DNA from: JABFSM01 sp963762545 | GTDB lineage: Bacteria; Gemmatimonadota; Gemmatimonadetes; Gemmatimonadales; GWC2-71-9 | DNA: 64,000 nucleotides | Direction: 5' to 3' | Assembly: GCA_963762545.1 (NCBI GenBank) | Contig: CAVXLC010000001.1 | Location: forward strand, 1,042,663 to 1,106,662 | Shown: positions 52,207-61,761 of the stretch, piece after piece | How the letters are laid out: each line of letters starts with the position of its first letter | Numbering within the stretch: the stretch's first letter is position 1 | Made by a program: the position numbers and the translations under genes | The notes under the pieces: generated by a model | The model's database searches: none | Seen by the model: only the letters and a program-made list of their open reading frames with translations | Told to the model about the DNA's origin: nothing

Positions 52207-55200
52207 TCGAGCCGATTCTCGCCTCGTTCGGCCGCACCCCGTTTGCCCTCGACCTCCCGGGCCGGCTCCCCGCACCGGCCCACGCGATCCGCCTCGCCGG
52301 GCTGGCCGGGTCGAGCGGCGCGGTCATGCTGGCGTGGCTCGCCGAGCGGCTGCCCCACCGGCTCTTCATGGTGGTGGCCGCCACGCCCGCCGACGCGGAG
52401 CGCTGGCTGGCGGATCTCAACACCCTCACCCGGCAGCCCAGTGCCCTCTACCCCCAGCGGGAAGCGCTGGGGGACGACGAACCGCACTACGAGATCGCCG
52501 GCGAGCGCGCCGAGACGATCGAAGCGCTGCTTCGGGGGCGGCTCAGGATCCTGGTGACGACCGCTCGGGCCACCGCGGAGAAGACGATGGTGCCGGCGAC
52601 GCTGGCCCGGCTCCGGCTCGAGGTGACGGTCGGGAGCCGGCGCCCGCTCACCGAGGTCGTCGGCGCGCTGGAACGGATGGGCTATCGACGGGTTCCGGTC
52701 GTGACCGAAGTCGCCGAATTCAGCGTGCGAGGGGGCATCGTCGACCTGTACGGATTCGGCATGGCCGTGCCGTCCCGCATCGAGTGGTGGGACGACAAGA
52801 TCAGCTCGATTCGCGCCTTCGACCTCACCTCGCAGCGGAGCGGGGACGAACTGGCGACGGTCACGGTCCTCCCGATCGGAACCGGGCGGGACGACGGGAA
52901 GACGGAATCCGAGTCCCGCCCTCCCGTCATTCCGTCGTCCCGGCAGACGCTGCTGGATCTCCTCCCCAGCGAGACGTTCGTCGTCGAGGAAGCCACCCAT
53001 CCGAACGCCGAGGAAGTGGCCCGCGCCTGGCGCGAAGCGGAGCATCACCTGGAAATCGCCCGGCGGCTGGGGGAGATGCCCCCGCCGCGCGAGGAACTGT
53101 TCGCGGAGCCGGACGCCTGGGCCGCGGCGCTCGCCCGGTACCCCAGGCTGCTGCTTCGCGAAGAACATCCCGACCTGCAAGCCGGTTTCCTCCCCCCCGA
53201 GCCGGTGGACCGGAACCTGGGCCGCCTGCGGGCGCTGCTGGCCGGCGGCGCCCCGACGCTCATCCTCTGCGACAATGCCGGACAGCTCGAGCGGCTGGAC
53301 GAGCTGTTGCACGAGGCCGGGGACGAGGGATCGGCCGCCACGCTGGTGGTGGGCGCGCTGGACGGCGGATTCGTCATGCCCACGCTGCGGGTGCTCACCG
53401 ACCATGAGATCTTCCGCCGGGCCCGACGCCTGCGACGAGCGCGACGGTACCGGCAGGCCGCACCGTCGCTCGCGACCGGCACGCTCACCGCCGGGGACTA
53501 CGTCGTTCACCTCGACCATGGCATCGGGATCTACCGCGGCATCCAGACCATCATGGTGGGCGAATCCACCATCGAAGTGGCGGTGGTCGAATACGAGGGA
53601 GGCGACCGGCTCAACGTTCCGCTGTACCGTCTCGACCAGCTCGAGCGCTATCGGGCCGCCGGGGGAGACGGCGACGAGGAGCCGCCCAAGCTCCACCGGC
53701 TCGGAGGCACGGCCTGGAAGAAGCAGCGGGAAAGGACCCGCGAAGCGATTCAGCAGATGGCCGCCGAGCTGCTCGATCTGTACGCCCGGCGGACGGTGAG
53801 TGCCGGCTTCGCCTCACCACCCGACACGCGCTGGCAACGGGAGCTGGAATCGGCCTTCCTCTACGAAGACACGCCCGACCAGCGGAAAGCCACCGAGGAC
53901 GTGAAGCGGGACATGGAGCGCCCTGTGCCCATGGATCGGCTCCTGGTCGGTGACGTGGGGTACGGCAAGACCGAGGTGGCGGTCCGCGCGGCGTTCAAGG
54001 CGGTGCAGGGCGGCAAGCAGGTGGCGGTGCTGGTCCCGACCACCATCCTCGCCGACCAGCACGGCCGCACCTTTGCCGAGCGGCTTGCCGACTACCCGAT
54101 CCGGGTGGAGGTCATCTCGCGATTCCGGACCGCCAAGGAGCAGAAGCAGGCGCTGGCCGAGCTCGCCTTGGGCAAGATCGACGTGATCATCGGAACCCAC
54201 CGGCTCCTGTCCAAGGACGTCGTGTTCAAGGACCTGGGGCTTCTGGTGGTGGATGAGGAACACCGGTTCGGGGTGCGCCACAAGGAGCGGCTCAAGGAGC
54301 TCCGGCTGACGGTGGATGTGCTGACCCTGACCGCCACGCCGATTCCCCGAACCCTTCACATGTCACTCGCCGGGCTCCGGGACCTGACGCTCATCGAGAC
54401 TCCCCCGCGGGACCGCTCCCCGATTCTCACCTTCGTCGAGCCGTGGGACGACGGGCTCCTCGAGGAGGCGATGGCGCGGGAGCTGGACCGGGGCGGGCAG
54501 GTGTTCTTCGTTCACAACCGGATCGAGACGATCGAGACCATCGCGGCCCGGGTCCGCCACCTGGCGCCGCGGGCCCGGGTCGGGGTGGCGCATGGCCAGA
54601 TGGCGGCTGAGGCGCTCGAGAAAGTGATGCGCGGCTTCGTCAACGGCGAGGTGGACGTGCTGGTGTCCACCATGATCGTGGAGTCCGGACTCGATGTGCC
54701 CAATGCCAACACCATGGTGGTACATGATGCCCACAAGCTCGGCCTGGCCCAGCTCTATCAGCTGCGCGGCCGGGTGGGCCGGAGCCACCGGCGGGCCTAC
54801 TGCTACCTGATCGCCCCGGACCTGATGGATCCGGTGGCCGAGGAGCGACTGAAGGTGCTGGAGCACCATACCGACCTGGGGGCCGGCTACCGTATCGCGC
54901 TCAAGGACTTGGAGATACGCGGGGCGGGGAATCTGCTGGGCGCCGAGCAGTCCGGCCATGCCCACGCCATCGGATTCGATCTGTATCTGCGGTGGCTGGA
55001 GGAAACCGTGCAGGCGCTCCGAAGCCGGCGCGATGCCACCGCGGAGCCGCCGACTCCTCCCGAGGTGGTGTTCGACCGCCCCACCCACCTTCCCGACCGC
55101 TACATCATGGACGACGACACCAAGCTCGATCTATACCGCCGACTGGCGCGAGCGCTCGGGTCTGGTGAAATTGATGAGTTGCGGCAGGAAATGCGGGAAC

Positions 55201-55520
55201 GGTTCGGGCCCCTGCCGGAGGAGGCCGACCGGCTCCTCGATCTTTCCCGGTTGCGGGTGCTTGGCGGGGCGCTGGGCATCCAGCACATCCTCGTCCGCGG
55301 GGACGAGGCGCGGGTCACCTTCCGGACGGGCGCATCCCCGCGGATGGCCCGGTTGACCACCGCCCTCGACAACGTGCAGCTCGCGGCGGACGTCCGCCGA
55401 ACGGTGCCCTTGTCACTCCGGCTGGTCCGGCTCGGGGGAGAACCCCTGATCCCCGCGCTGGTGCGGGCCCTGGTGCAGGTGCGCGGCGACAAGTCAGCGG
55501 CGGGCGGGCCGTCCGGATGA
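52203..55520 (+). CDS. mfd: Transcription-repair coupling factor
   Basis: 1105 aa from GTG. The N-terminal UvrB-like module (about 1-340) is followed by the RNA polymerase interaction domain (GDYVVHLDHGIGIYRGI, about 430-500), then the RecG-like helicase with GDVGYGKTE (near residue 582), DEEHRFG (near 684), LTATPIPRTL and GRVGRS, and the C-terminal TRCF domain. It removes stalled RNA polymerase and recruits UvrA. Placement behind DUF58/Bat genes with a 4-bp overlap is unusual. Confidence 0.97.
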   Translation: MIEPILASFGRTPFALDLPGRLPAPAHAIRLAGLAGSSGAVMLAWLAERLPHRLFMVVAATPADAERWLADLNTLTRQPSALYPQREALGDDEPHYEIAGERAETIEALLRGRLRILVTTARATAEKTMVPATLARLRLEVTVGSRRPLTEVVGALERMGYRRVPVVTEVAEFSVRGGIVDLYGFGMAVPSRIEWWDDKISSIRAFDLTSQRSGDELATVTVLPIGTGRDDGKTESESRPPVIPSSRQTLLDLLPSETFVVEEATHPNAEEVARAWREAEHHLEIARRLGEMPPPREELFAEPDAWAAALARYPRLLLREEHPDLQAGFLPPEPVDRNLGRLRALLAGGAPTLILCDNAGQLERLDELLHEAGDEGSAATLVVGALDGGFVMPTLRVLTDHEIFRRARRLRRARRYRQAAPSLATGTLTAGDYVVHLDHGIGIYRGIQTIMVGESTIEVAVVEYEGGDRLNVPLYRLDQLERYRAAGGDGDEEPPKLHRLGGTAWKKQRERTREAIQQMAAELLDLYARRTVSAGFASPPDTRWQRELESAFLYEDTPDQRKATEDVKRDMERPVPMDRLLVGDVGYGKTEVAVRAAFKAVQGGKQVAVLVPTTILADQHGRTFAERLADYPIRVEVISRFRTAKEQKQALAELALGKIDVIIGTHRLLSKDVVFKDLGLLVVDEEHRFGVRHKERLKELRLTVDVLTLTATPIPRTLHMSLAGLRDLTLIETPPRDRSPILTFVEPWDDGLLEEAMARELDRGGQVFFVHNRIETIETIAARVRHLAPRARVGVAHGQMAAEALEKVMRGFVNGEVDVLVSTMIVESGLDVPNANTMVVHDAHKLGLAQLYQLRGRVGRSHRRAYCYLIAPDLMDPVAEERLKVLEHHTDLGAGYRIALKDLEIRGAGNLLGAEQSGHAHAIGFDLYLRWLEETVQALRSRRDATAEPPTPPEVVFDRPTHLPDRYIMDDDTKLDLYRRLARALGSGEIDELRQEMRERFGPLPEEADRLLDLSRLRVLGGALGIQHILVRGDEARVTFRTGASPRMARLTTALDNVQLAADVRRTVPLSLRLVRLGGEPLIPALVRALVQVRGDKSAAGGPSG

Positions 55521-55565
55521 CGGCTCCCGCCGTCCATGCAGTCCCACATTCACACAAGAGATCGT

Positions 55566-57038
55566 ATGCGTCGAGTCGGGTTTGCGGTGTTGGTCGCCGG
55601 GGTGATGGTTGCCGGGTGCAGCGGGTTCCGCGACGTCTTCACCTCCCACGCGGAGACCGCCGCCCGGGTCGGACCGCGCGAGCTCAAGTCGGCGCGCGTC
55701 GCCGAGATCATCAGCCGCCTGGGCGGCCCGACGGCAAATCCCCAGGCTGCCGAGCTGGTGACCAGCATCTGGGTCGACATGTCGCTCTTCGGGGACCAGG
55801 TGGCCCAGCGGACGCTCAAGACCGATTCCGCGTCGATCGAGCGGCTGATGTGGCCGCAGATGGCCGAGCAGAAGGTGTCGGCCTGGCACGATTCGGTCCT
55901 CGCCAAGCGCATCGCGGTGACGCCGGCCATGGCCGACAGCGTCTACACCAAGGGCGACGTTCGGCTCTTTCAGCACATCCTCTTCATGGCGGCGGGTCCG
56001 ACGGCGGCCGACACGGCCAAGGCCAAGGGGGCCGCGGACAAGGTGCTGCCGCAGACCAAGAAGGTGGACGCGGCGAGCTTCGGCAAGCTGGCGGCGCAGT
56101 ACAGCAGCGACGGAAGCAAGAACGATGGCGGATTCCTGTACGTGTCGCCGCGCGGCGCCTTCGTGAAGGAGTTCGACGACGTGGCCTGGAATCTGGCCCC
56201 CGGTGAAGTGAGCGGCGTGGTGAAGAGCCAGTTCGGATTCCATATCATCCGGCGTCCGACCATGGCCGAGGGACGGGACCGGTTCCTGGCGAAGGTCAAG
56301 GAAACCAGCACCGCGCACGAGGATTCGCTCTACATGAACGAGCTGACCACCCGGCAGGCCATCGTGGTGCAGCCCGGCGCCGCCGCCGCGGTGAAGAGCG
56401 CCATTTCCGATCTCGGCGCCGCCCGGAAATCCACCAAGGTGCTGGTCACCTCCAAGACCGGCGATTTCACCGTCGGGGAGCTGGTTCGCTGGCTCGACGC
56501 CCTGCCGGCCCAGGCCCTGGGCTCGATTCGCCAGGCGGACGACACGCTGCTCTCCACCTTCGTCAAAACGCTGGCGCAAAACGCCATCCTCCTCAAGGAA
56601 GCCGATTCCGCCAAGATCAATGTGAATCCGACGATCTACCAGGCGCTGGCGCTGCAGTACAAGTCCCAGGTGGGCGCGCTCAAGGAAGCGATCGGGCTCG
56701 ACGGGGCGGAGTTCTCGGACTCCTCCAAGACCCCCGAGGCGGACCGCAAGAAGCTCGCGGCCGAGAAGGTGGATCAATACTTCGAGAAGCTGATCAACGG
56801 CCAGGTGCAGTTCCGGCCGGTCCCGCCGACCCTGTCCGCCGAGCTGCGATCGGCCGGCGACTACAAGATCTTCCCGGCCGGCGTGAGCCGCGCCCAGGAG
56901 CTCATCATCGCCAAGAAGAAGGCCGACTCGGCGGCCGGCGGCGGGGCACCGGGCGCGCCGCGTCCGGGCGGGTTGCAGCGGGCGCCGGGCGGGCCGCCGA
57001 CCCCGGCCCAGCCGGCGGATACCGGCAAGAGGCCGTGA
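55566..57038 (+). CDS. Lipoprotein peptidyl-prolyl isomerase (PpiC domain)
   Basis: 490 aa from the ATG after AAGAG; lipobox VAGC places Cys at about residue 18. The parvulin domain (about 135-240) has FQHILFM, GGFLYVSPRGAFVKEFDD and FGFHIIRRP. A helical C-terminal half and a Gly/Pro/Ala-rich tail follow. Likely an envelope chaperone acting on exported proteins, paired with the SurA-like gene that overlaps its end (GTGA). Confidence 0.88.
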   Translation: MRRVGFAVLVAGVMVAGCSGFRDVFTSHAETAARVGPRELKSARVAEIISRLGGPTANPQAAELVTSIWVDMSLFGDQVAQRTLKTDSASIERLMWPQMAEQKVSAWHDSVLAKRIAVTPAMADSVYTKGDVRLFQHILFMAAGPTAADTAKAKGAADKVLPQTKKVDAASFGKLAAQYSSDGSKNDGGFLYVSPRGAFVKEFDDVAWNLAPGEVSGVVKSQFGFHIIRRPTMAEGRDRFLAKVKETSTAHEDSLYMNELTTRQAIVVQPGAAAAVKSAISDLGAARKSTKVLVTSKTGDFTVGELVRWLDALPAQALGSIRQADDTLLSTFVKTLAQNAILLKEADSAKINVNPTIYQALALQYKSQVGALKEAIGLDGAEFSDSSKTPEADRKKLAAEKVDQYFEKLINGQVQFRPVPPTLSAELRSAGDYKIFPAGVSRAQELIIAKKKADSAAGGGAPGAPRPGGLQRAPGGPPTPAQPADTGKRP

Positions 57039-58384
57039 GCCGGGGCTCGACCGTCGCTCTGGTCGCCGCGCTGCTCCTTCCGGGGAGCGGCGCGGCGATC
57101 GGCCTTTCCGCCCAGCGGAGCGCCGCGACCGGCGATTCGGTGGTCGTGGATCGCATCGTCGCGGTGGTCGGTTCCAAGGCCATTCTCTCGTCCCACGTCG
57201 AGGAGCGGCTGCTCCAGGAGTTCCCCCAGGGCAAAGGCCTGCCCACCACGCCCGACAGCCTGAAGGCGCTGAAGCGGGACCTGCTCCGGCTGCTGATCAA
57301 CGAGGAGCTGATGGTGCAGGAGGCCGGCCGCGACACCACGATCAAGGTACTGGATGACGACGTGACCAAATCAGTGGACGCGCTGGTCAAGTCCACTCGC
57401 GCCAAGTACCCCTCGGAAGAAGCCTATCGCCAGGACATCCGCACGTCGGGCTTCGAGACGCCGGACGAATACCGGAGCTGGCTGACCGAGCAGCAGCGGC
57501 GGGCGCTGTTGCGACGGGAGCTGCTGAGCAAGCAGCGGGGCAAGGGGGCCCTCAAGCCGGTCTCCCCCACCGAAAAGGAAATCCGGGACTACTTCGAAAA
57601 GAACAAACCCTACTTTCCGCCCCGCGGCGCGACGATCTCGTTTCTCCAGATCGTGACGCCGCCGCCGGCCAAGACCGAGGCCAAGGCGCGCGCGCTGGCC
57701 ATCGCGGATTCGATCCTGACCGAATTGCGGAAGGGAGGCGACTTCGCGGCCGCGGCCAAGCGCTTCTCCATGGATCCGGGGAGCAAGGAGGCCGGGGGGG
57801 AGCTGGGCTGGATGCGGCGCGGACAGAATCTGGATCAGCATTTCGAAGACGCGGCTTTCTCGCTTCGGCCGGGCGTCATTTCCGATCCGGTCGAGACGGT
57901 CTACGGCTACCACCTGATCCAGGTGGAGCGGGCGCAGCCCGCGGAGGTCCAGGTCCGGCACATTCTCATCATGCCGGTCATTGACTCGACCGACGCCGAC
58001 AGCGCCGCCCGGATCTCGGCCAACCTGCACGATGCGATCGAGCGGGGCGCCTCGTTCGACTCGCTGCAGCGGATCTGGCACGACAAGAGTGAGGAGAAGG
58101 AGCTCATCGGATTTCCCATCGACAGCTTGCCGAGCACCTACCGGGAGGCGCTGGAGGGCGTGTCCGTCGGGAAGATCTCCAAGGTCTTCACCCTGCCGGC
58201 GCCGGGCGATCCGCTCCGCTCCAAGCGGGTCATCCTCAAAGTGACCGAGCTCCTCCCGGCCGGGCCGGTCCGCTATGAGGACGTGAAGGAGCAGATCCGC
58301 TCCGGCCTGTCGGAGGAGCTCACCCAGCAGCGCTACATCGACAAGCTCCGCGCCGCCACGCTAGTGGAGCTGCGCTCCGGATGA
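57035..58384 (+). CDS. surA: SurA-like periplasmic chaperone/peptidyl-prolyl isomerase
   Basis: 449 aa from GTG with a signal peptide (LVAALLLPGSGAAIGLSA). A SurA N-terminal helical domain (VDRIVAVVGSKAILSSHV) precedes a parvulin domain (about 195-290: GGELGWMRRGQNLDQHFE, VYGYHLIQVE) and a second, degenerate parvulin-like one (about 305-430). It assists outer-membrane protein folding. pdxA follows with ATGA overlap, as in the E. coli surA-pdxA order. Confidence 0.9.
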   Translation: MSRGSTVALVAALLLPGSGAAIGLSAQRSAATGDSVVVDRIVAVVGSKAILSSHVEERLLQEFPQGKGLPTTPDSLKALKRDLLRLLINEELMVQEAGRDTTIKVLDDDVTKSVDALVKSTRAKYPSEEAYRQDIRTSGFETPDEYRSWLTEQQRRALLRRELLSKQRGKGALKPVSPTEKEIRDYFEKNKPYFPPRGATISFLQIVTPPPAKTEAKARALAIADSILTELRKGGDFAAAAKRFSMDPGSKEAGGELGWMRRGQNLDQHFEDAAFSLRPGVISDPVETVYGYHLIQVERAQPAEVQVRHILIMPVIDSTDADSAARISANLHDAIERGASFDSLQRIWHDKSEEKELIGFPIDSLPSTYREALEGVSVGKISKVFTLPAPGDPLRSKRVILKVTELLPAGPVRYEDVKEQIRSGLSEELTQQRYIDKLRAATLVELRSG

Positions 58385-59304
58385 CTCCCCGGCCGCGCCT
58401 GGCCGTTACCCTGGGCGACCCGCGGGGCATCGGCCCCGAAGTCGTGGCCGGGGCGCTGACCGAGCCGGTCGATGCCCACATCACCGTCATCGGCGCGGAG
58501 GAGCAGATCGCGCTGATCGATGCCGACGAGCGGATCGCGGTCGGCAGCTGGAAGGGGGGCCCGGGACAGGAGGGCCCCGACCGGATGCGCTCCCTCCGCG
58601 CCGGCCAGATCGCCGGGCACTCGCTGCAACGGGCGGTGCGGCTCGCCCTGGAAGACCAGGTTGACGCGATCGTCACCGGCCCGGTGGAGAAGCACGCGCT
58701 CCACGCGGCCGGTTTTCCCTTTCCGGGTCAGACCGAGTGGCTGGGGCAGCTCGCCGGGGGCGTGGACGTGGCGATGATGCTCGCCGCGGGTCCGCTCCGG
58801 GTCGTGCTGGTCACCACGCATGTGGCTCTCCGCGACGTTCCCTCGCTCCTGACCGCCGACCGGATCGTCCGGACCGGGCGGGTGACCCGGCAGGCCCTGA
58901 TCGAGTGGTTCGGCATCGACGAGCCGCGGCTGGTGCTCTGCGCCCTCAATCCTCACGGGGGAGAACAGGGTCTCTTCGGCGACGAGGAGGCCCGGATCCT
59001 GGCGCCGGCGGCGCGGACCCTGGGCGCCGCGGGGCCGCTCCCGGCCGACACGGTCTTCGTCCGGGCCATGCGAGGGGAGTTCGACGCGGTACTCGCGCCG
59101 TATCACGATGTCGGCATGACGGCGATCAAGGTGGCGGCGTTCGGGCGGGGGGTGAACATCACGCTCGGCCTGCCGTTCGTCCGGACCTCGCCGGATCATG
59201 GCACGGCCTTCGATATCGCGGGGAAGGGCATCGCGGACTGGGGGAGCACCCGGGAAGCGGTGGATCTGGCGGTACGACTGGCCGGCCGGAGGATCAGCCG
59301 GTAG
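58381..59304 (+). CDS. pdxA: 4-hydroxythreonine-4-phosphate dehydrogenase
   Basis: 307 aa. Motifs LAVTLGDPRGIGPEV, ATGPVEKHALHAAG-type stretch (IVTGPVEKHAL), TTHVALRDVP, LNPHGGEQGLFGDEE and YHDVGMTAIKV contain the zinc-binding His residues. It acts in the DXP-dependent pyridoxal phosphate route; several PLP enzymes (ilvE, decarboxylase, cystathionine synthase type) lie in the window. End overlaps the CorC-like gene by 11 bp. Confidence 0.95.
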   Translation: MTPRPRLAVTLGDPRGIGPEVVAGALTEPVDAHITVIGAEEQIALIDADERIAVGSWKGGPGQEGPDRMRSLRAGQIAGHSLQRAVRLALEDQVDAIVTGPVEKHALHAAGFPFPGQTEWLGQLAGGVDVAMMLAAGPLRVVLVTTHVALRDVPSLLTADRIVRTGRVTRQALIEWFGIDEPRLVLCALNPHGGEQGLFGDEEARILAPAARTLGAAGPLPADTVFVRAMRGEFDAVLAPYHDVGMTAIKVAAFGRGVNITLGLPFVRTSPDHGTAFDIAGKGIADWGSTREAVDLAVRLAGRRISR

Positions 59305-60652
59305 CGCTTCCCTCCTGGTGGGTCGCCGCTTCGGGCGTCTTGTCCGCCGGCAACAGCCGCACCCGCTTGACCCGCCGGCCCTCCATCTCGACCACCTCGA
59401 ACAGATGCGCGCCGGCCGGTACCCGGTTTGCCACTCGCGGCAGCCGGCCCAGCTGCCCGAAGATCCAGCCTCCGATCGTGGTGTAGTCGGCATCGTTCAG
59501 GCTCTCGTCGTACTCCGTGTTGAACTCGGAGATCGGCATCGCACCCTCGAGCAGTACGGTTCCCGCGGGGGCGGCCGGGCGCTCCACGGCATCGAATTCG
59601 TCCACGATCGGCCCGACGATCTCTTCCAGCAGGTCCTCCATCGTGACCACGCCGGCGGTGCCACCGTACTCGTCCAGGACCACCGCCATGTGGGTCTTGA
59701 GGCGCTTCATGTCGGCCAGCACGTCCTCCACCTCGCGGGTTCCGGGCACGAAGAGGGGAGGCCGGATCAGGGTGCTTACCCGGGCGCCCGGCGCCTGCCG
59801 GATGGCCCGGAGGACGTCCTTGGCGTGCACGATGCCGGCAATCTCGTCGAGGGTCTCGTGGTAGACCGGATACCGGCTGCGCTGGGCCTCCGCAACCACG
59901 TCGGCGGCCGCCTCCACGGTGGCCTCCGAGGGAATGGCGACCACGTCGGTGCGCGGGGTCATGACTTCTTCGGCGGTCTTTTCGCTGAACTCGAAGACGC
60001 CTTCCAGCATGCGGGCGTCCTGGGCATCGAGGCTGCCCCATTCCTGGCTCTGCTCCACGAGAATGCGGAGCTCCTCGGGCGAGTGCACCTGCTCCTGCTC
60101 TCCCGGCGACCGGAGCCCCAGGACGCGCAGCGTCTTGGTTGCCGCGCCGTTGAGCAGCTTGATCGGGAAGGCCATGGTCCAGGCGAATCCCATGAGGGGC
60201 GGCGCCAGCCAGCGGCTGACCTGTTCCGGCGCGACGAGGGCGATCGACTTGGGGACCAGCTCGCCGAAGATGATATGGAGCGAGGTGATCAGGGCGAAGG
60301 CGATCACGACGGCGACCGAGTGGGTGGCAAATTCGCGTACCCCGGCGGAAAGACTCGCGAATAGGCCCTCGATCGTGTGCGCGATGCTCGGCTCACCCAC
60401 CCAGCCGAGACCCAGGGAGGTCAGGGTGATGCCGAGCTGGGTGGCGGAGATGTAGCGGGGCAGCGATTGAATGACCCGGGCGGCCAAGATAGCTTTGCGG
60501 TCGCCGGCCCGGATCAGCTCCTCCAGGCGTGACTTGCGGGCGCTGACCAGGGCAAATTCGGTGGCGACGAAGTAGGCGTTTGCCGCGACGAGCGCGAGAA
60601 CGGCTGCGATGCCCAGCAGTGCCGACCCCGACCCCGGCGATGGAGGCTCCAT
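59294..60652 (-). CDS. CorC/HlyC (CNNM-like) family membrane protein
   Basis: 452 aa from the ATG starting MEPPSPGSG. An N-terminal DUF21 domain with four membrane segments (about 10-200), a CBS pair (MTPRTDVVAIP, FVPGTREVEDVL, about 215-345) and a C-terminal CorC domain (GAMPISEFNTEY) are in the standard order. These proteins take part in Mg2+ and Co2+ efflux or tolerance. TACCTT lies 7 nt before the ATG. It is divergent from a CDF metal transporter. Confidence 0.9.
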   Translation of the reverse strand: MEPPSPGSGSALLGIAAVLALVAANAYFVATEFALVSARKSRLEELIRAGDRKAILAARVIQSLPRYISATQLGITLTSLGLGWVGEPSIAHTIEGLFASLSAGVREFATHSVAVVIAFALITSLHIIFGELVPKSIALVAPEQVSRWLAPPLMGFAWTMAFPIKLLNGAATKTLRVLGLRSPGEQEQVHSPEELRILVEQSQEWGSLDAQDARMLEGVFEFSEKTAEEVMTPRTDVVAIPSEATVEAAADVVAEAQRSRYPVYHETLDEIAGIVHAKDVLRAIRQAPGARVSTLIRPPLFVPGTREVEDVLADMKRLKTHMAVVLDEYGGTAGVVTMEDLLEEIVGPIVDEFDAVERPAAPAGTVLLEGAMPISEFNTEYDESLNDADYTTIGGWIFGQLGRLPRVANRVPAGAHLFEVVEMEGRRVKRVRLLPADKTPEAATHQEGSATG

Positions 60653-60695
60653 ACCCGAGAAGGTAAGCGGTTCCCCGACGACTGGGCGAGGGGCG

Positions 60696-61616
60696 GTGCA
60701 GAACCGCCTGCTCGTGGTGCTGGTGCTCACCGCCGTGTTCATGGTCGTCGAGGCGGTCGCGGGCTACCTGAGCGGCGCCCTGGCCCTGCTCGCCGAAGCG
60801 GGCCACATGCTGACCGACGTCGGGGCCCTCGGCCTGTCGCTCTTCACCGCCATGCTGGCCCGCCGGCCGGCCGATCTCAAGCGGACCTACGGGTTCCTCC
60901 GCTGGGAGATCCTGGCCGCCCTGGTCAACGGCGCGACCCTGTTCGGCCTGGCGGCCTGGGTCGTCGTCGAAGCGGTGGAGCGCATCTCCCAGCCGGCTCC
61001 GATCAAGACCGGCATCTTCATGGTGGTTGCCGCCCTCGGCCTGGTCGTGAACATCGTCTCGGTCCTGCTCCTGCATGGGGATCATCGCGGCTCGCTCAAC
61101 ACCCGGGGCGCCTATCTCCACGTCATCAGTGACGCCTTCGGCGCGGCGGCGGCGCTGGGCGCCGCGGTCATCATTCGGCTGACGGGCTGGACGGTCGCGG
61201 ATCCCATCCTGTCCATCGCGCTGTCGCTGCTGATCCTGGTCGGCGCCTGGCGCCTGCTCCGGGAAAGCACCGACATCCTGCTGGAGGTCGTTCCCGCCCA
61301 TATCTCGCTCGAACAGGTCAAGAACTCGATGCTCGGCGTGGACGGGGTGACCGCGGTGCACGACTTGCACGTGTGGGCCGTCACCAGCGGGGTGGTCGCC
61401 ATGAGCGGGCACGTCGTGGTGCCCGAGCTCCGCTCCCACCCGACCGCGCTCGCCGAGATCCGGAAGTCCCTGGCCGGGTTCGGCATCGGCCATGCGACCA
61501 TCCAACTCGAGGTCGCCGACGAATGCGAGGGGGTAGACTGTCTGGAACCCCTTACAGCCCATGAGGATAGCGGTCATTCCCACCCCCATGATCATTCCCA
61601 CGGCCATCGGCACTGA
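60696..61616 (+). CDS. Cation diffusion facilitator (CzcD/ZitB-like)
   Basis: 306 aa from a GTG with GAGGGG four bases upstream; an ATG at 60609 would overlap the divergent CorC gene and adds non-family residues. Six membrane segments with the metal sites GHMLTD (second helix) and HVISDAFG (fifth helix), a C-terminal cytoplasmic domain and a His-rich tail (HSHPHDHSHGHRH). It probably exports Zn2+ or a similar ion. With the CorC-like gene it makes a divergent metal homeostasis pair. Confidence 0.92.
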   Translation: MQNRLLVVLVLTAVFMVVEAVAGYLSGALALLAEAGHMLTDVGALGLSLFTAMLARRPADLKRTYGFLRWEILAALVNGATLFGLAAWVVVEAVERISQPAPIKTGIFMVVAALGLVVNIVSVLLLHGDHRGSLNTRGAYLHVISDAFGAAAALGAAVIIRLTGWTVADPILSIALSLLILVGAWRLLRESTDILLEVVPAHISLEQVKNSMLGVDGVTAVHDLHVWAVTSGVVAMSGHVVVPELRSHPTALAEIRKSLAGFGIGHATIQLEVADECEGVDCLEPLTAHEDSGHSHPHDHSHGHRH

Positions 61617-61661
61617 TTCAGGGTTGCGGCAGGGGCTCCCGACTCTTATTTATGGCCCCAG

Positions 61662-61745
61662 AGGACGCAAGGGCGGAAGGACGCAGGGGCGCAAGGGCGC
61701 CTGACGTCAGCCCCACTTTGCGTCCTAGCGTCTTTGCGTCTTGGT
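61662..61745. repeat. GACGCAAG repeat element with inverted arms (copy 3)
   Basis: AGGACGCAA (61662-61670) is matched by TTGCGTCCT (61718-61726), and GCGTCTTTGCGTCTTGG follows. Between them lie further GACGCAGG/GCGCAAGG units and a perfect palindrome CTGACGTCAG (61701-61710). The element fills most of the 145-bp gap before typA. Confidence 0.65.
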
Positions 61746-61761
61746 GTCGGAAAGGGCAGTC

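Noticed and set aside
50505..53696. A 1063-codon open frame on the minus strand opposite the BatA-like gene and mfd
   Set aside because: Its translation is low-complexity (Arg, Gly, Ala, Ser, His) with no family motif, while the plus strand encodes well-defined proteins. Such antisense frames are expected in GC-rich DNA with strong third-position bias.
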